Positions 15,917 through 25,139 are shown, numbered from the stretch's first letter. The stretch is DNA of 51,202 bases from Pseudobutyrivibrio sp. UBA1225 (GCA_002309345.1 DBWZ01000070.1:565-51766); one strand, 5' to 3'. A program made the numbers and translations. The notes: generated by a model from the letters alone, not told the origin.

Positions 15917-18292
15917 GTGGGAATTCGTATTGCATTAGCAGGTAACCCTAACTGCGGTAAAACTACATTATTTAACGCACTCACGGGCTCTAACCAATTT
16001 GTTGGTAACTGGCCAGGTGTTACAGTTGAATACAAAGAAGGAAAATACAAGGGTGACAAGGAAGTTAAGATTGTGGATCTTCCAGGTATTTACTCTCTTT
16101 CACCATACACATTAGAAGAGGTTGTATCTCGTAACTATCTTATCGATGAAAAGCCAGAGGCAATCATCAATGTTATTGATGGTACCAACCTAGAGAGAAA
16201 CCTTTATCTTACAACTCAGATTGTTGAGCTAGGTATCCCTGTAGTTATCGCTATCAACATGATGGATGTTGTAGAAAAGAACGGCGACAAAATTAACACC
16301 AAAAAGCTTTCAGAAGAAATTGGTGTTCCAGTTATCGAGATTTCTGCCCTTAAGAACAGAGGTCTCAAGGATATCGTAGATGCAGCAGTTAAGGCGGCAA
16401 AGGAGGCTCTGCCTCAGTCACCAAAGCATCGTTTCGATGGTTCAGTTGAGCATGCTCTTGCTCACATCGAGGAGCTTTGTTTGCACAACGTCGAAGACGA
16501 AAATGTTCAAAGATGGTATTCAATCAAGTTGTTCGAGCGCGATGAAAAGATTCAGGAAAAGCTTGGTCTTTCTGAAGAAACAGTTAATCATATCGAGAAA
16601 GATATTGCATCCTGCGAAAAGGAGCTTGATGACGACGCTGAATCAATCATCACAGGTGAAAGATACAATTACATCGGAACTATTATTGATGGTTGCGTCA
16701 AAAAGGCAAAGAAGGGACTTACAACATCTGACAAGATTGATCGGATCGTTACAAACCGTTTCCTTGCTCTTCCAATATTCGCAGTAGTTATGTTCCTTGT
16801 ATATTTTGTCTCAGTTACAACTGTTGGTTCATGGGCCACAGATTGGGCAAATGATGGTGTCTTCGGTGATGGATGGCACTTGTTTGCTATTGGTTCGGCA
16901 GACTACAATGATGCAGTTGATAAGTATAATGAGGCGGATCTTATCATTGTTGGATATGATTTGTATTGTGAGGGAAACGGCGAGGGGCCAACAGGTGACT
17001 TCAAGTATCCCGTAGAGGATGAGGAGACAGCTGCTGTTGAATACAGGACAGCTACTCATGAGGACTATGTTGAGGCAATGGAATACATCAATTCACACGA
17101 AGTGCCTGAGCCTGAAGATTATGGTGTGTGGATTCCTGGTATTCCAGTTTTTGTAGAGTCAGGGCTTGATGCTATAAAGTGTAACGATGCAGTTAAGGGG
17201 CTTATCCTTGATGGTATCGTAGCCGGTGTAGGCGCAGTTCTTGGTTTTGTACCACAGATTCTTGTGCTATTCATCTTCCTTGCATTCTTAGAGGCGTGTG
17301 GTTATATGGCGCGTGTTGCTTTCATCATGGACCGTATCTTTAGAAAGTTTGGTCTCTCAGGTAAGTCATTTATTCCAATGCTTATCGGTACAGGTTGTGG
17401 TATCCCTGGTATCATGGCTTCTCGTACAATCGAAAACGATAGAGACCGCAAGATGACAATTATGACAACTACATTTATTCCTTGTGGCGCTAAGCTTCCA
17501 TTTATCGCTATGGTTGCAGGCGCTATCTTCGGCGGTGCTGCTTGGGTTGCTCCATCGGCATACTTCCTTGGAATATTTGCTATTATTACATCTGGTATAA
17601 TGTTAAAGAAGACAAAGATCTTCGCTGGCGATCCAGCACCATTCGTTATGGAGCTTCCAGCATACCACTGGCCAACACTTTCAAACGTTCTTCGCAGCAT
17701 GTGGGAGCGTGGTTGGTCATTCATCAAAAAGGCTGGTACAATCATTCTTCTTTCAACAATCGTAGTTTGGTTTACAACATTCTTTGGATTCACACCTGAT
17801 GGATTCAGAATGCTTGAGGAAGAAGAAATCGGCATGTCAATCTTGGCAAGCATTGGTAAGGGTCTTTCATGGATATTCATTCCACTTGGATTTGGCGATT
17901 GGGAGGCAACAGTTGCATCAATCACAGGTCTTGTGGCAAAGGAAAACATCGTAGGTACACTTGCTATCATCTACGGCGCAGCCGGCGATGTATATGAGAC
18001 AATGCGCGCAGCATTCACTGATGCATCAGGATTTGCGTTCCTTGCCTTCAACCTTCTTTGCGCTCCTTGCTTTGCAGCTATGGGTGCAATTAAGCGTGAG
18101 ATGAACAACACTAAATGGTTCTGGAGAGCAATCGGATACCAGTGTGGATTTGCATGGGTAATCGGACTTATCATCTACCAGGTTGGTAAGCTGTTCACAG
18201 GTGAAGGCTTCACCGTAGGAACTGTCTTCGGAATAGCTGCGATTGCATGCTTACTCTACGGACTATTCCGCAAAGACAAATACGCTAATTAA
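15917..18292 (+). CDS. feoB: Ferrous iron transporter FeoB
   Basis: The 791-aa protein has an N-terminal G domain with G1 GNPNCGKTT (9-17), G3 DLPG (54-57) and G4 NMMD (114-117), then a helical GDI-like region. The membrane part contains the Gate motifs IPMLIGTGCGIPGIMASRTI and FIPCGAKLPFIAMV. Between the first and second membrane segments (about residues 310-420) is a long, acidic, probably external insert (EADLIIVGYDLYCEGNGEG and VEDEETAAVEY) that most FeoB proteins lack or have much shorter. It imports Fe2+ and is followed by a small Cys-rich partner. GTP binding should be normal. Confidence 0.96.
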   Translation: MGIRIALAGNPNCGKTTLFNALTGSNQFVGNWPGVTVEYKEGKYKGDKEVKIVDLPGIYSLSPYTLEEVVSRNYLIDEKPEAIINVIDGTNLERNLYLTTQIVELGIPVVIAINMMDVVEKNGDKINTKKLSEEIGVPVIEISALKNRGLKDIVDAAVKAAKEALPQSPKHRFDGSVEHALAHIEELCLHNVEDENVQRWYSIKLFERDEKIQEKLGLSEETVNHIEKDIASCEKELDDDAESIITGERYNYIGTIIDGCVKKAKKGLTTSDKIDRIVTNRFLALPIFAVVMFLVYFVSVTTVGSWATDWANDGVFGDGWHLFAIGSADYNDAVDKYNEADLIIVGYDLYCEGNGEGPTGDFKYPVEDEETAAVEYRTATHEDYVEAMEYINSHEVPEPEDYGVWIPGIPVFVESGLDAIKCNDAVKGLILDGIVAGVGAVLGFVPQILVLFIFLAFLEACGYMARVAFIMDRIFRKFGLSGKSFIPMLIGTGCGIPGIMASRTIENDRDRKMTIMTTTFIPCGAKLPFIAMVAGAIFGGAAWVAPSAYFLGIFAIITSGIMLKKTKIFAGDPAPFVMELPAYHWPTLSNVLRSMWERGWSFIKKAGTIILLSTIVVWFTTFFGFTPDGFRMLEEEEIGMSILASIGKGLSWIFIPLGFGDWEATVASITGLVAKENIVGTLAIIYGAAGDVYETMRAAFTDASGFAFLAFNLLCAPCFAAMGAIKREMNNTKWFWRAIGYQCGFAWVIGLIIYQVGKLFTGEGFTVGTVFGIAAIACLLYGLFRKDKYAN

Positions 18293-18302
18293 TGTACAGG
18301 AC

Positions 18303-18389
18303 GCTGGTTACGGCTACAAGCATTGTATTACTCCGCTCAGCGAAGAATGCTTCGCTTGAGTAACACAATAGCTTGACAACGTAACCAAC
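18303..18389. repeat. Long palindromic intergenic element, copy 1
   Basis: Nested arms: GCTGGTTACG with CGTAACCAAC (one mismatch), CAAGC with GCTTG, ATTGTATTACTC with GAGTAACACAAT, and an inner GCGAAG/CTTCGC hairpin. The right end lies 28 nt before the start of the next small gene. Related copies are at 25027-25113 and 44366-44450. The shared right-arm core reads CGTAACC followed by a purine-rich trinucleotide. Confidence 0.75.
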
Positions 18390-18416
18390 GGATTAAAGTA
18401 AGAAAGCAGGTATCAC

Positions 18417-18554
18417 ATGGGTACTTTTATTGTGGTATTAATATTAGCTGCAATTGTGGCCGCTATTGTTTATTCGATAGTGAAGGCACGCAAGCGCGGC
18501 GAGCATCCCGCATGCGGTGGTGATTGTGATCACTGTGGCGGTGGATGTCATTAA
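18417..18554 (+). CDS. FeoB-associated Cys-rich membrane protein
   Basis: The 45-aa protein has one N-terminal membrane helix (FIVVLILAAIVAAIVYSIV), then a basic patch (KARKRG) and a Cys/Gly/His tail (CGGDCDHCGGGCH) that should bind metal. Short proteins of exactly this plan follow feoB in many Firmicutes and are classed as FeoB-associated Cys-rich proteins. They probably help iron delivery or FeoB assembly. Ribosome site AAAGCAGG, start ATG at 18417. It is separated from feoB by palindromic element copy 1. Confidence 0.88.
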   Translation: MGTFIVVLILAAIVAAIVYSIVKARKRGEHPACGGDCDHCGGGCH

Positions 18555-18586
18555 AATTGCAAATAGTTAATGCAAATGATTGCATA

Positions 18587-18621
18587 AAGAAGATCACTGA
18601 AGCAGGTGGTCTTCTTTTTTT
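18587..18621 (+). terminator. Terminator of the feo operon
   Basis: AAGAAGATCACT pairs with AGGTGGTCTTCTT around a short GAAGC loop and is followed by a run of T residues. TTGCA motifs flank it at 18557, 18570, 18580 and 18620. Confidence 0.85.
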
Positions 18622-18720
18622 GCAAAAAAATATAAAGAAGAGGAAATGAATTTGTATTGTAAAGCTTTTGTCCCTAATAAAATCGTATACAGAGTAATCA
18701 GAATTAATGAGGTGAAAGTA

Positions 18721-19881
18721 ATGGAAAAGACAAAAATCAAAATTGGAATTCTTGCATTGTGCGCTGTTGCACTATCCTATATGGCTATGACGCCAGTGCT
18801 TGCAAGCATAGGGGCAGAATTTAGTGGAGTGAGCGAGACATTGGTGCAGATGATAATAACATTGCCAAGCTTACTTTTTATTGTGGGCTCGCCACTTAGC
18901 GGAATAGCAATGAGTTCTGTCAACAAGAAAAAGATAGCAATGTTTGCTTTGACTTGTTATTTAGTGGGAGGATTATTTCCCTTCTTCTTTAACTCAAATA
19001 TATGGCAGCTTTTAGCAGGTAGCGCAATCATCGGCGTGGGAACAGGATTCTTGATGCCTTTGATTAATGGATTTATCGTTCAATATTTTGACAAAGAGAA
19101 TCAGGCGGGAATGATGGGATTGAATGCCACATTTACAGCGCTTGGTGCTATGGCATTCATATTCGCAGCTGGTCAGTTGGCAAAGTTTGGCTGGAGAACA
19201 AGCTACATCGTATTTGCATTTGTTCTAGTAATTATCATTGTTGCCTTTATTTGTTTGCCAGCTGGTGAACCAGTACAAGCGAAGGAATTCGCAAATACGA
19301 ATCAGAAATCAACAAGCAAGTTCGAGATGAATCCTTATATCATGGGACTTTTTATAATCGGATTTATCTACTATGTAATGCAAAATGCTTTCAATACCAA
19401 CTCATCAGCGTATGTTAGCGAAGTACTTGGCGCTGGAGCAGCTGTTGCAAGTATCGTAACAATGGCAAACACAATCGGTGGAATAGTCGGTGGCGCCACT
19501 TTCAAGGGTGTATCAATGAAATTTAAAAACCAAGTCGAGACCATAACTCTTGTGATTGTGGCTGTTGGATTTTTGGTTGCGTTTCTAATCCAAACTCTTC
19601 CAGCGATTATCATAGGAAGTCTTTTGGTTGGCTATGGATTTGCTTTATTTAATGCGGGCGGTACATTTTTGCTGGCACAAAACACCCGACCTGAAACAAA
19701 TGCTTTTACAGTTTCGGTTTATTTGGCGCTTATCAACATAGGCGCGGCAATATCACCGGTAATAGTTAATACCTGCGGTGGATTAATAGGAAATGGAACT
19801 GGTCCAAAGTACCTTCTTGCTGCAATAATCATTGTCGCTGTGACAATCTATTCATTTATCCTTAACAGAGCTAAGAAATAG
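18721..19881 (+). CDS. MFS transporter
   Basis: The 386-aa protein has 12 predicted membrane helices and a DHA/AraJ-like arrangement (LCAVALSYMAMTPVLASIG, TFTALGAMAFIFAAGQLAKF, VGYGFALFNAGGTFLLAQNT). I start it at 18721, after GAGGTGAAAG, rather than at 18646, which has no ribosome site. Substrate unknown. It directly precedes the redox genes of the island and may export an aglycone product or import a small acid. It is followed by a 220-bp spacer with site array A. Confidence 0.85.
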   Translation: MEKTKIKIGILALCAVALSYMAMTPVLASIGAEFSGVSETLVQMIITLPSLLFIVGSPLSGIAMSSVNKKKIAMFALTCYLVGGLFPFFFNSNIWQLLAGSAIIGVGTGFLMPLINGFIVQYFDKENQAGMMGLNATFTALGAMAFIFAAGQLAKFGWRTSYIVFAFVLVIIIVAFICLPAGEPVQAKEFANTNQKSTSKFEMNPYIMGLFIIGFIYYVMQNAFNTNSSAYVSEVLGAGAAVASIVTMANTIGGIVGGATFKGVSMKFKNQVETITLVIVAVGFLVAFLIQTLPAIIIGSLLVGYGFALFNAGGTFLLAQNTRPETNAFTVSVYLALINIGAAISPVIVNTCGGLIGNGTGPKYLLAAIIIVAVTIYSFILNRAKK

Positions 19882-19920
19882 TGCCAACAAAAAACTCGGA
19901 TAATCATAACAGTGGAACAG

Positions 19921-20038
19921 GTGCAAAAATATATCAGCATATGTTGCACATCTGGCACAGGGCAAAAACCACTGTGCAAATTTAGGCAAAGAATTGGAAA
20001 GGATTTTGAAAGAAGCATCAAGAAAATTTTCATAGAAT
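19921..20038 (+). promoter_or_regulatory. Island operator array A and promoter (before 20105)
   Basis: GTGCAA (19921), TTGCAC (19944) and GTGCAA (19974) are spaced 23 and 30 bp. GCATCA is at 20015 and a -10-like TAGAAT at 20033-20038, 112 bp from the first site. The same layout recurs at 23351, 30373 and 36858. The first and second sites also form an inverted pair, and GGCACAG/CTGTGC adds a second dyad. The weak -35 suggests activator dependence, and the AraC-type proteins of the island are the obvious candidates. Confidence 0.6.
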
Positions 20039-20104
20039 AGATACAATCAAAAATTAAATTTGTTCTTATTTTCTAAAGATTTAATTTTAAAGGAGTCTAG
20101 TATT

Positions 20105-22228
20105 ATGGCAACAGTCAATTTGACTATTGATGGCAAGTCGATAGTGGCAGATGAAACAAAGACTGTCCTTGAGGCAGCCCTTGATAATGGAATTTACATC
20201 CCACACCTTTGTCATCATGATGATTTGCATCCTAACGGGGGATGCCGTCTGTGCGTGGTAAAGCAGGACGGAGTGGATGGTGTTATCACATCTTGTTCCA
20301 CAAAGGTTAAGGAAGGAATGGTGATTAATACCAAGGATGAAACAGCGGAAAAGGTCAGAAAGCTTTCTTGCGATTTGATGTTCAAAACACATCCAAGTGA
20401 GTGCGTTGGTTGTCCTAAATATGGCAAATGTCAGCTTGCTTCAATATCACAGTATGTAGGAGATTCGGGACGGGATTTGCGTCAGCAAAAGCTTCCTCTT
20501 ATAGAGAACGAAGAAAATCCTCTTATGCTTCACGAAATGTATCGTTGCATTCTCTGCGGCAGATGCGTGAGAGCTTGCTCAGAGCTAAGAGGTGTGGGAG
20601 CACTTAAATTTGAAAAGGTTGATGGCAGAATGAAAGTTGTCATCAACGGTAACAGCCTTGAGGAAGCAGGCTGTCAATTCTGTGGTGCTTGCGTAGAGGT
20701 TTGCCCAACAGGTTCTATCCGCGACAAGGTCGGTGTGTTCAAGGATGATCCGGGACTTAGCCGTGAGATGAAATTGGTACCTTGTAGCGAGGGTTGTCCA
20801 GCCCATATCAATGTACCTAAGTACATAAGATTTATTAAGGAGGGCAACTTCCCAGCAGCGGCAGCAACCGTTAGAGAGAAGGCGCCATTCCCAGAGTCAC
20901 TTGGTTATATCTGCGTTCACTCTTGTGAGCTTCAGTGTAAGAGAAATCATTTAGATGGACCTCTTTCAATCAGAAATCTCAAGAGATTTGCAGCAAGTCA
21001 GGATGATGGAAGCTGGAAGGCTAAGGCATTCCAAAAGGATGCAACAGGCAAGACGGTTGCAATAATCGGCGCTGGCCCAGCAGGTCTCACAGCAGGCTAC
21101 TACTTAAAGAAGCTCGGCCATGAAGTGACAATATTTGAAAAGCTTCCAAAGGCTGGCGGGCAGATGAGATATGGCATTCCTTCATATAGATTGCCAAGAG
21201 AAGTATTGGATAGAGAAATTTCCGAGATTGAAGCTATAGGCGTAGAAATCAAATGCAATAGTGATATAAAATCAGCGGCTCAGCTTAAGGCTGAGGGGTA
21301 TGATGCAGTGTTTGTCTCTGTGGGAACACATGCAGGAAACAGATTACCTCTTCCAGGGAACGACTTAGAAAACGTATATCTCAATGCAGATTTCCTTAGA
21401 GCAATCAATTTGGATAATCCGCTTCCAGTGGGTGAAAACGTAGTTGTTCTCGGCGGTGGCAACGTTGCTATCGACTGTGCCCAATCGGCAGTTCGCCTAG
21501 GTGCAAAGCATGTAGTTATGACCTGTCTTGAGGCACCTGACAAGATGACTGCTTCTGATGAAGAAGTGACCTGGGCAAAGGAAGAGGGAATCATAGTCGA
21601 AAATTCTCGCACCTTTGATGCAATCGAATCCGTTGACGGCAAGGTGACCGGTCTGACAGTTACAGGAATCGAAGGCCTAAAGTTTGGCCCTAAGGGACCA
21701 GAGTTCACTCGAATCCCAGATTCAACTGTGACCTTCCCAGCTGACACAGTTATCTTTGCAGTTGGCCAGCATCCTGACATCGACGAGGAGTTCGGTTTGG
21801 AGCTCAATCGAGGAAGGGTAGTTACCACTGAGGGACACAAGACATCCGTAGCTGGAATATACGCAGCCGGCGATGTTGTCACTGGAACACGTTCGGTTAT
21901 CGCAGCAATTGCAGAGGCAAGAGAAGCTGTCTGTGAGATTGACAGATATCTTGGCGGCGATGGAAATATCGAAGAAAATCTTGCCCCAGAGCAGCTTGCA
22001 AATCCTTGTATAGGAAAGAACGAAGAGCTTACAAAGACTCACAGAACAGAGCCATCTGTTAATGATGCTGATTCTAGAAAATGCAATTTTGAGCCTATGG
22101 ATTTAGGCTTTGATGGTTGCAAGGCAGGTTGTGAGGCTAGTCGTTGTTTACAGTGTGACCTTCGAGTTCAAATCTCTCCACAGAAATTCTGGAGCGATTA
22201 TGCAGCAGAGGAAGGAGGTCAGCAGTAA
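20105..22228 (+). CDS. NuoG/GltD-like iron-sulfur flavoprotein (NAD(P)H oxidoreductase)
   Basis: The 707-aa protein joins several modules. A [2Fe-2S] ferredoxin domain has Cys36, 47, 50 and 64. A NuoG-type His-Cys3 cluster has His96 and Cys100, 103 and 109. Two [4Fe-4S] sites lie at Cys148-158 and Cys190-200. The rest is a glutamate-synthase-small-subunit-like part with a further cluster region (PCSEGCPAHINVPKY), an FAD site (VAIIGAGPAGLTAGYYL) and an NAD(P)H site (VVVLGGGNVAIDCA). It should pass electrons between NAD(P)H and iron-sulfur partners in the cytoplasm. It overlaps the next gene by one base (TAATG), so the two form a complex. Start at 20105 after AAAGGAGTC. Confidence 0.88.
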   Translation: MATVNLTIDGKSIVADETKTVLEAALDNGIYIPHLCHHDDLHPNGGCRLCVVKQDGVDGVITSCSTKVKEGMVINTKDETAEKVRKLSCDLMFKTHPSECVGCPKYGKCQLASISQYVGDSGRDLRQQKLPLIENEENPLMLHEMYRCILCGRCVRACSELRGVGALKFEKVDGRMKVVINGNSLEEAGCQFCGACVEVCPTGSIRDKVGVFKDDPGLSREMKLVPCSEGCPAHINVPKYIRFIKEGNFPAAAATVREKAPFPESLGYICVHSCELQCKRNHLDGPLSIRNLKRFAASQDDGSWKAKAFQKDATGKTVAIIGAGPAGLTAGYYLKKLGHEVTIFEKLPKAGGQMRYGIPSYRLPREVLDREISEIEAIGVEIKCNSDIKSAAQLKAEGYDAVFVSVGTHAGNRLPLPGNDLENVYLNADFLRAINLDNPLPVGENVVVLGGGNVAIDCAQSAVRLGAKHVVMTCLEAPDKMTASDEEVTWAKEEGIIVENSRTFDAIESVDGKVTGLTVTGIEGLKFGPKGPEFTRIPDSTVTFPADTVIFAVGQHPDIDEEFGLELNRGRVVTTEGHKTSVAGIYAAGDVVTGTRSVIAAIAEAREAVCEIDRYLGGDGNIEENLAPEQLANPCIGKNEELTKTHRTEPSVNDADSRKCNFEPMDLGFDGCKAGCEASRCLQCDLRVQISPQKFWSDYAAEEGGQQ

Positions 22229-23334
22229 TGAAAAAATTGTTAGTAGTTAGTTGCGTATGCGACGACAAGTTTGCACCAATATCTTTGTATTTAATGAACA
22301 ATCATCTCAGTGATGTTGTTGCAGGGGTAAACACAAAAGCTAAGGAATTGGATGCTGAAATAATGTATCTTCTGCCAGAGGGCAGTCAGGTTGACGGCAT
22401 GGAAGGCTACGTGAGATATGTCGATGCCTCATCACCTACATTGAACAATCCTTATGCGGTAGTTCAAGTGCTTTCAGGCAATCTGCCTCGTCCAATGATT
22501 CAGGATGACTTTGTGGCAGAGTATGACAATAAAGAGGTTGTTGTTATAACGCCGGAGGAGGCTTATGCAATTCAGTGTGGTTCTGAGGATAAATTTGTTG
22601 CAGTAACAGCCGATGGCGAAACAGAAATCAAAAAGGTTTCAGCGGGAACATCGGTTGCTGAAATAGCAGATGTAGACGGCGCAAAGGCAATCCTTGTCGG
22701 CGGATCGAAGGGCAAATTTATTTTGCCTCAGGATGGCGAAAACACAAAAGTTGAGGCAACTGAAAGCTTCAATTCAATAGTGGTTTATAAAACTAGCGAT
22801 TGCATGGTGGATGCTTGTGTGCAGCTGATGAATCAAGCATACGAAGCATCCTGCGGCAAGTGCGTTCTCTGCCGCGAGGGCACATCTCAGTTCAAGCAGA
22901 TAGTTACAGAGATGACAACAGGAAAAGCAAAGGCGACAGATATAGACTTGATCAAAGAAGTATCTGAAATCATAACCGTTGGAGCTTACTGTCCATTCGG
23001 TCAGAACATGACAAAGCCTCTCACATCTGCGATGGAGTTGTTTGCCGATGAATTTGCAGATCATATCAAGAAAAAGACCTGCAAGTGCGGTAAGTGCTAC
23101 AAGGCAGCTACACTTTACTTCATCGACCCAGATGAGTGTCAGGGCTGTGGTGATTGTATCGACGCATGTCCAGAGGAGGCAATCGAGGGCAAGGATGGAT
23201 TCATCCACATCATCGATCAAGATCTTTGCGAGCAGTGCGGCAAGTGTGTTGCAGCCTGCGATGAGGGATGCATCAAATCTGCGACCAAGCTTCCAAAGCT
23301 TCCTAGAAAGCGCACAAAAGTTGGAAAGTTTTAA
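22228..23334 (+). CDS. NuoF-like SLBB/4Fe-4S protein with ferredoxin tail, lacking the FMN/NADH domain
   Basis: The 368-aa protein has an N-terminal region I do not recognise (1-100). An SLBB-like domain follows (about 110-170, VDGAKAILVGGSKGKFIL). Then comes the NuoF C-terminal cluster domain (CGKCVLCREGTSQF and later AYCPFGQN) and a two-cluster ferredoxin (CQGCGDCIDACPEEAI, CEQCGKCVAACDEGCI). The glycine-rich NADH/FMN domain of true NuoF is absent, so it cannot take electrons from NADH itself and most likely relays them from the flavoprotein encoded just upstream. Translation is coupled by the TAATG overlap. Confidence 0.85.
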   Translation: MKKLLVVSCVCDDKFAPISLYLMNNHLSDVVAGVNTKAKELDAEIMYLLPEGSQVDGMEGYVRYVDASSPTLNNPYAVVQVLSGNLPRPMIQDDFVAEYDNKEVVVITPEEAYAIQCGSEDKFVAVTADGETEIKKVSAGTSVAEIADVDGAKAILVGGSKGKFILPQDGENTKVEATESFNSIVVYKTSDCMVDACVQLMNQAYEASCGKCVLCREGTSQFKQIVTEMTTGKAKATDIDLIKEVSEIITVGAYCPFGQNMTKPLTSAMELFADEFADHIKKKTCKCGKCYKAATLYFIDPDECQGCGDCIDACPEEAIEGKDGFIHIIDQDLCEQCGKCVAACDEGCIKSATKLPKLPRKRTKVGKF

Positions 23335-23350
23335 GGGGTTTTATAAAGGG

Positions 23351-23465
23351 GTGCAACAATGTCTTGTTTTATTTTGCAGGTCAAAATGCACTTAATAATT
23401 TGAATGCAATAATAGATAAGTTTTAAAGAAAATGAAAATAGTTGCAGCAGGCTTGGGATGATAAT
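23351..23465 (+). promoter_or_regulatory. Island operator array B and promoter (before 23523)
   Basis: GTGCAA (23351), TTGCAG (23374) and ATGCAA (23404) have steps of 23 and 30 bp, as in array A. GCAGCA is at 23444 and GATAAT at 23460-23465, 109 bp from the first site. Further down, AATTAG (23493-23498)/CTAATT (23504-23509) forms a short dyad just before the ribosome site. Confidence 0.6.
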
Positions 23466-23522
23466 TTATATACAAGAAAATAAGAACCAAGCAATTAGGT
23501 TAACTAATTAGAAGGAGAAGAA

Positions 23523-24971
23523 ATGGAGAACTTAAAAACACAAATAGTTGTTATTGCAGGTGGTCCATCTGGTATGTCGGCAGCGGTTCAGGCAGCTGAG
23601 GACGGCGCAGATGTCATCGTAATTGAAAAAGCAGCTATCACAGGTGGCGCAGCAAATATGGGTATGGGACCACTTGGAATTGGAACAAAGTATCAACAGC
23701 AGCAGATGATTGATATCACTGTTGAAAAGGCATTTAACATGTTTATGGATTACACACATTACAATGTTGATGCAAGACTCGTAAAGAGATATTTTGAGCA
23801 GTCAGGTGAGACAATTGAGTGGCTCGAGGATATGGGGGTTGAATTTGAGGGTGCATTCAAATATTTCCCTCAGTCAGAGGCAACATGGCACATCGTAAAG
23901 ACTGGAAATAAGATTGGACCGCGTGCAGCAGGTCACATGAATAAGGCACTTCTTAAGAAGGCTCAAGAACTTGGAGTAAAGGTGCTTCTTGAGACAGCTG
24001 GCAAGCAGATTCTCAAGGATGAGGATGGCAAGGTTTGTGGTGTGGTTGCAGTTAATAAAGATGGTGAAGAGTTCACTATCGAATGTAAGGCAGCAATCAT
24101 CGCAACAGGCGGAGCTGGATGCAACAAGCAGTTTATCTTAGATGAGACAGGATTAGAGCAGGGGAAGGATGTTTACAACTTTGCTATTCCAGGTCTCATG
24201 GGAGATGGATTAAAGATGGCTTGGGAAGCAGGCGCAGATCATCTTCCAGTCAGAATCGAGCAGGCTTGCGATCTTGGCGGTGGCGAGGAAGCTAGAGGTG
24301 GAGTAACAAACATCTTTAGACAGCCAAACCTTCTTGTAAACAAGTTTGGTAAGAGAGTAATGAACGAAGAGTTCATGCAGAATACAACTTATCTTAGCAA
24401 TGTTGCAATGCATCAAAAGGATAAGACATTGTACTCAATCGTTGATTCTACAATCGTAAAATCATACGTGAAAAACGGTGTTGATGTGACAAGTCTTGTT
24501 ACACCAGATCCAGATGTTTCAGATTTCTATGATGGAATGGACGAGCTCCTTGAAAAGGGAACCAAGAATTTCTTTAAGGCAGAGACAATCGAAGAGCTTG
24601 CAAACCAGCTCGGAATTGATCCAGAGGTTCTTGAGGAGACAATCGATGATTACAACGATTACTGTGAGAGCAGAGATGAAGAATTTTTCAAGAATCACAG
24701 ATATCTACGTAAGTTAAAGAAGGGGCCTTACTATGCAGGAACTTTCCATCCAGGTGGATATGGCACTGTAGGCGGAATTCGTATAAACGAAAATTGCGAA
24801 TGCTGCGACAAAGACTTTATGCCAATCCCAGGACTTTATGCATGTGGAGCCGATTCATGTAACATCTACGATGACAGCTACATGTTCTTGCTTCCAGGTA
24901 ACTCAATGGGATACGCCGTAAACACAGGCCGCATCGCAGGTATGGAAGCCGTAGAGTACATTGAGGCATAA
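23523..24971 (+). CDS. FAD-dependent fumarate-reductase-like oxidoreductase
   Basis: The 482-aa flavoprotein belongs to the FAD_binding_2 group (fumarate reductase flavoprotein, urocanate reductase, ketosteroid dehydrogenase). It has an N-terminal FAD site (VIAGGPSGMSAAVQAAEDGA, then IEKAAITGGAANMGMG), AAIIATGGAGCNK, and a C-terminal HPGGYGTVGGIRI and ADSCNIYDDSYMFLLPGNSM. The dinucleotide loop has Ala where Gly is usual (VIAGG). No heme or signal sequence is present, so it is cytoplasmic and soluble. Such enzymes add electrons to an activated C=C bond. The neighbouring iron-sulfur genes could feed it and an aglycone enoate is a possible acceptor. Substrate not known. Confidence 0.85.
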   Translation: MENLKTQIVVIAGGPSGMSAAVQAAEDGADVIVIEKAAITGGAANMGMGPLGIGTKYQQQQMIDITVEKAFNMFMDYTHYNVDARLVKRYFEQSGETIEWLEDMGVEFEGAFKYFPQSEATWHIVKTGNKIGPRAAGHMNKALLKKAQELGVKVLLETAGKQILKDEDGKVCGVVAVNKDGEEFTIECKAAIIATGGAGCNKQFILDETGLEQGKDVYNFAIPGLMGDGLKMAWEAGADHLPVRIEQACDLGGGEEARGGVTNIFRQPNLLVNKFGKRVMNEEFMQNTTYLSNVAMHQKDKTLYSIVDSTIVKSYVKNGVDVTSLVTPDPDVSDFYDGMDELLEKGTKNFFKAETIEELANQLGIDPEVLEETIDDYNDYCESRDEEFFKNHRYLRKLKKGPYYAGTFHPGGYGTVGGIRINENCECCDKDFMPIPGLYACGADSCNIYDDSYMFLLPGNSMGYAVNTGRIAGMEAVEYIEA

Positions 24972-25026
24972 TCTTAGAGAGATAAAGTAACTATAGTTAT
25001 GTAATTAATTAGAAAGAGTTTAAATA

Positions 25027-25113
25027 GCTGGTAGCTATCAAGCTCTGAGTGTTACCGCAGATGACATTCTTAGTCATCGAAGGTAATATCTCAGGCTTGA
25101 GAGCGTAACCAGC
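25027..25113. repeat. Long palindromic intergenic element, copy 2
   Basis: Outer arms GCTGGT (25027-25032) and ACCAGC (25108-25113) enclose CAAGC/GCTTG, TGAG/CTCA, TTACC/GGTAA and an inner AGATGAC/GTCATC hairpin. The right end lies 27 nt before the start of the next gene. Same family as 18303 and 44366. Confidence 0.78.
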
Positions 25114-25139
25114 GAGATATAACCCAGGAGGATGAATAA

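Noticed and set aside
17302..17970. 222-aa minus-strand frame inside feoB
   Set aside because: Shadow of a strongly conserved gene; no start signal and no recognisable domain.
18557..18625. Fifth island operator array before the MFS gene
   Set aside because: TTGCA motifs occur at 18557, 18570, 18580 and 18620, but the third step is 40 bp and a terminator lies in between; kept out of the regulon claim.
21280..21882. 200-aa minus-strand frame inside the NuoG/GltD-like gene
   Set aside because: Shadow frame; low-complexity Ser/Thr/Pro translation without any motif.
20105..23334. Complex I or formate dehydrogenase/hydrogenase operon
   Set aside because: NuoF-like protein lacks its FMN/NADH domain, the NuoG-like part lacks the molybdopterin domain, and no catalytic formate or hydrogen subunit is nearby.
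23523..24971. True fumarate reductase flavoprotein (frdA)
   Set aside because: No frdB or membrane subunit follows, there is no heme domain and the gene is in a catabolic island; only the broad flavoprotein family can be claimed.
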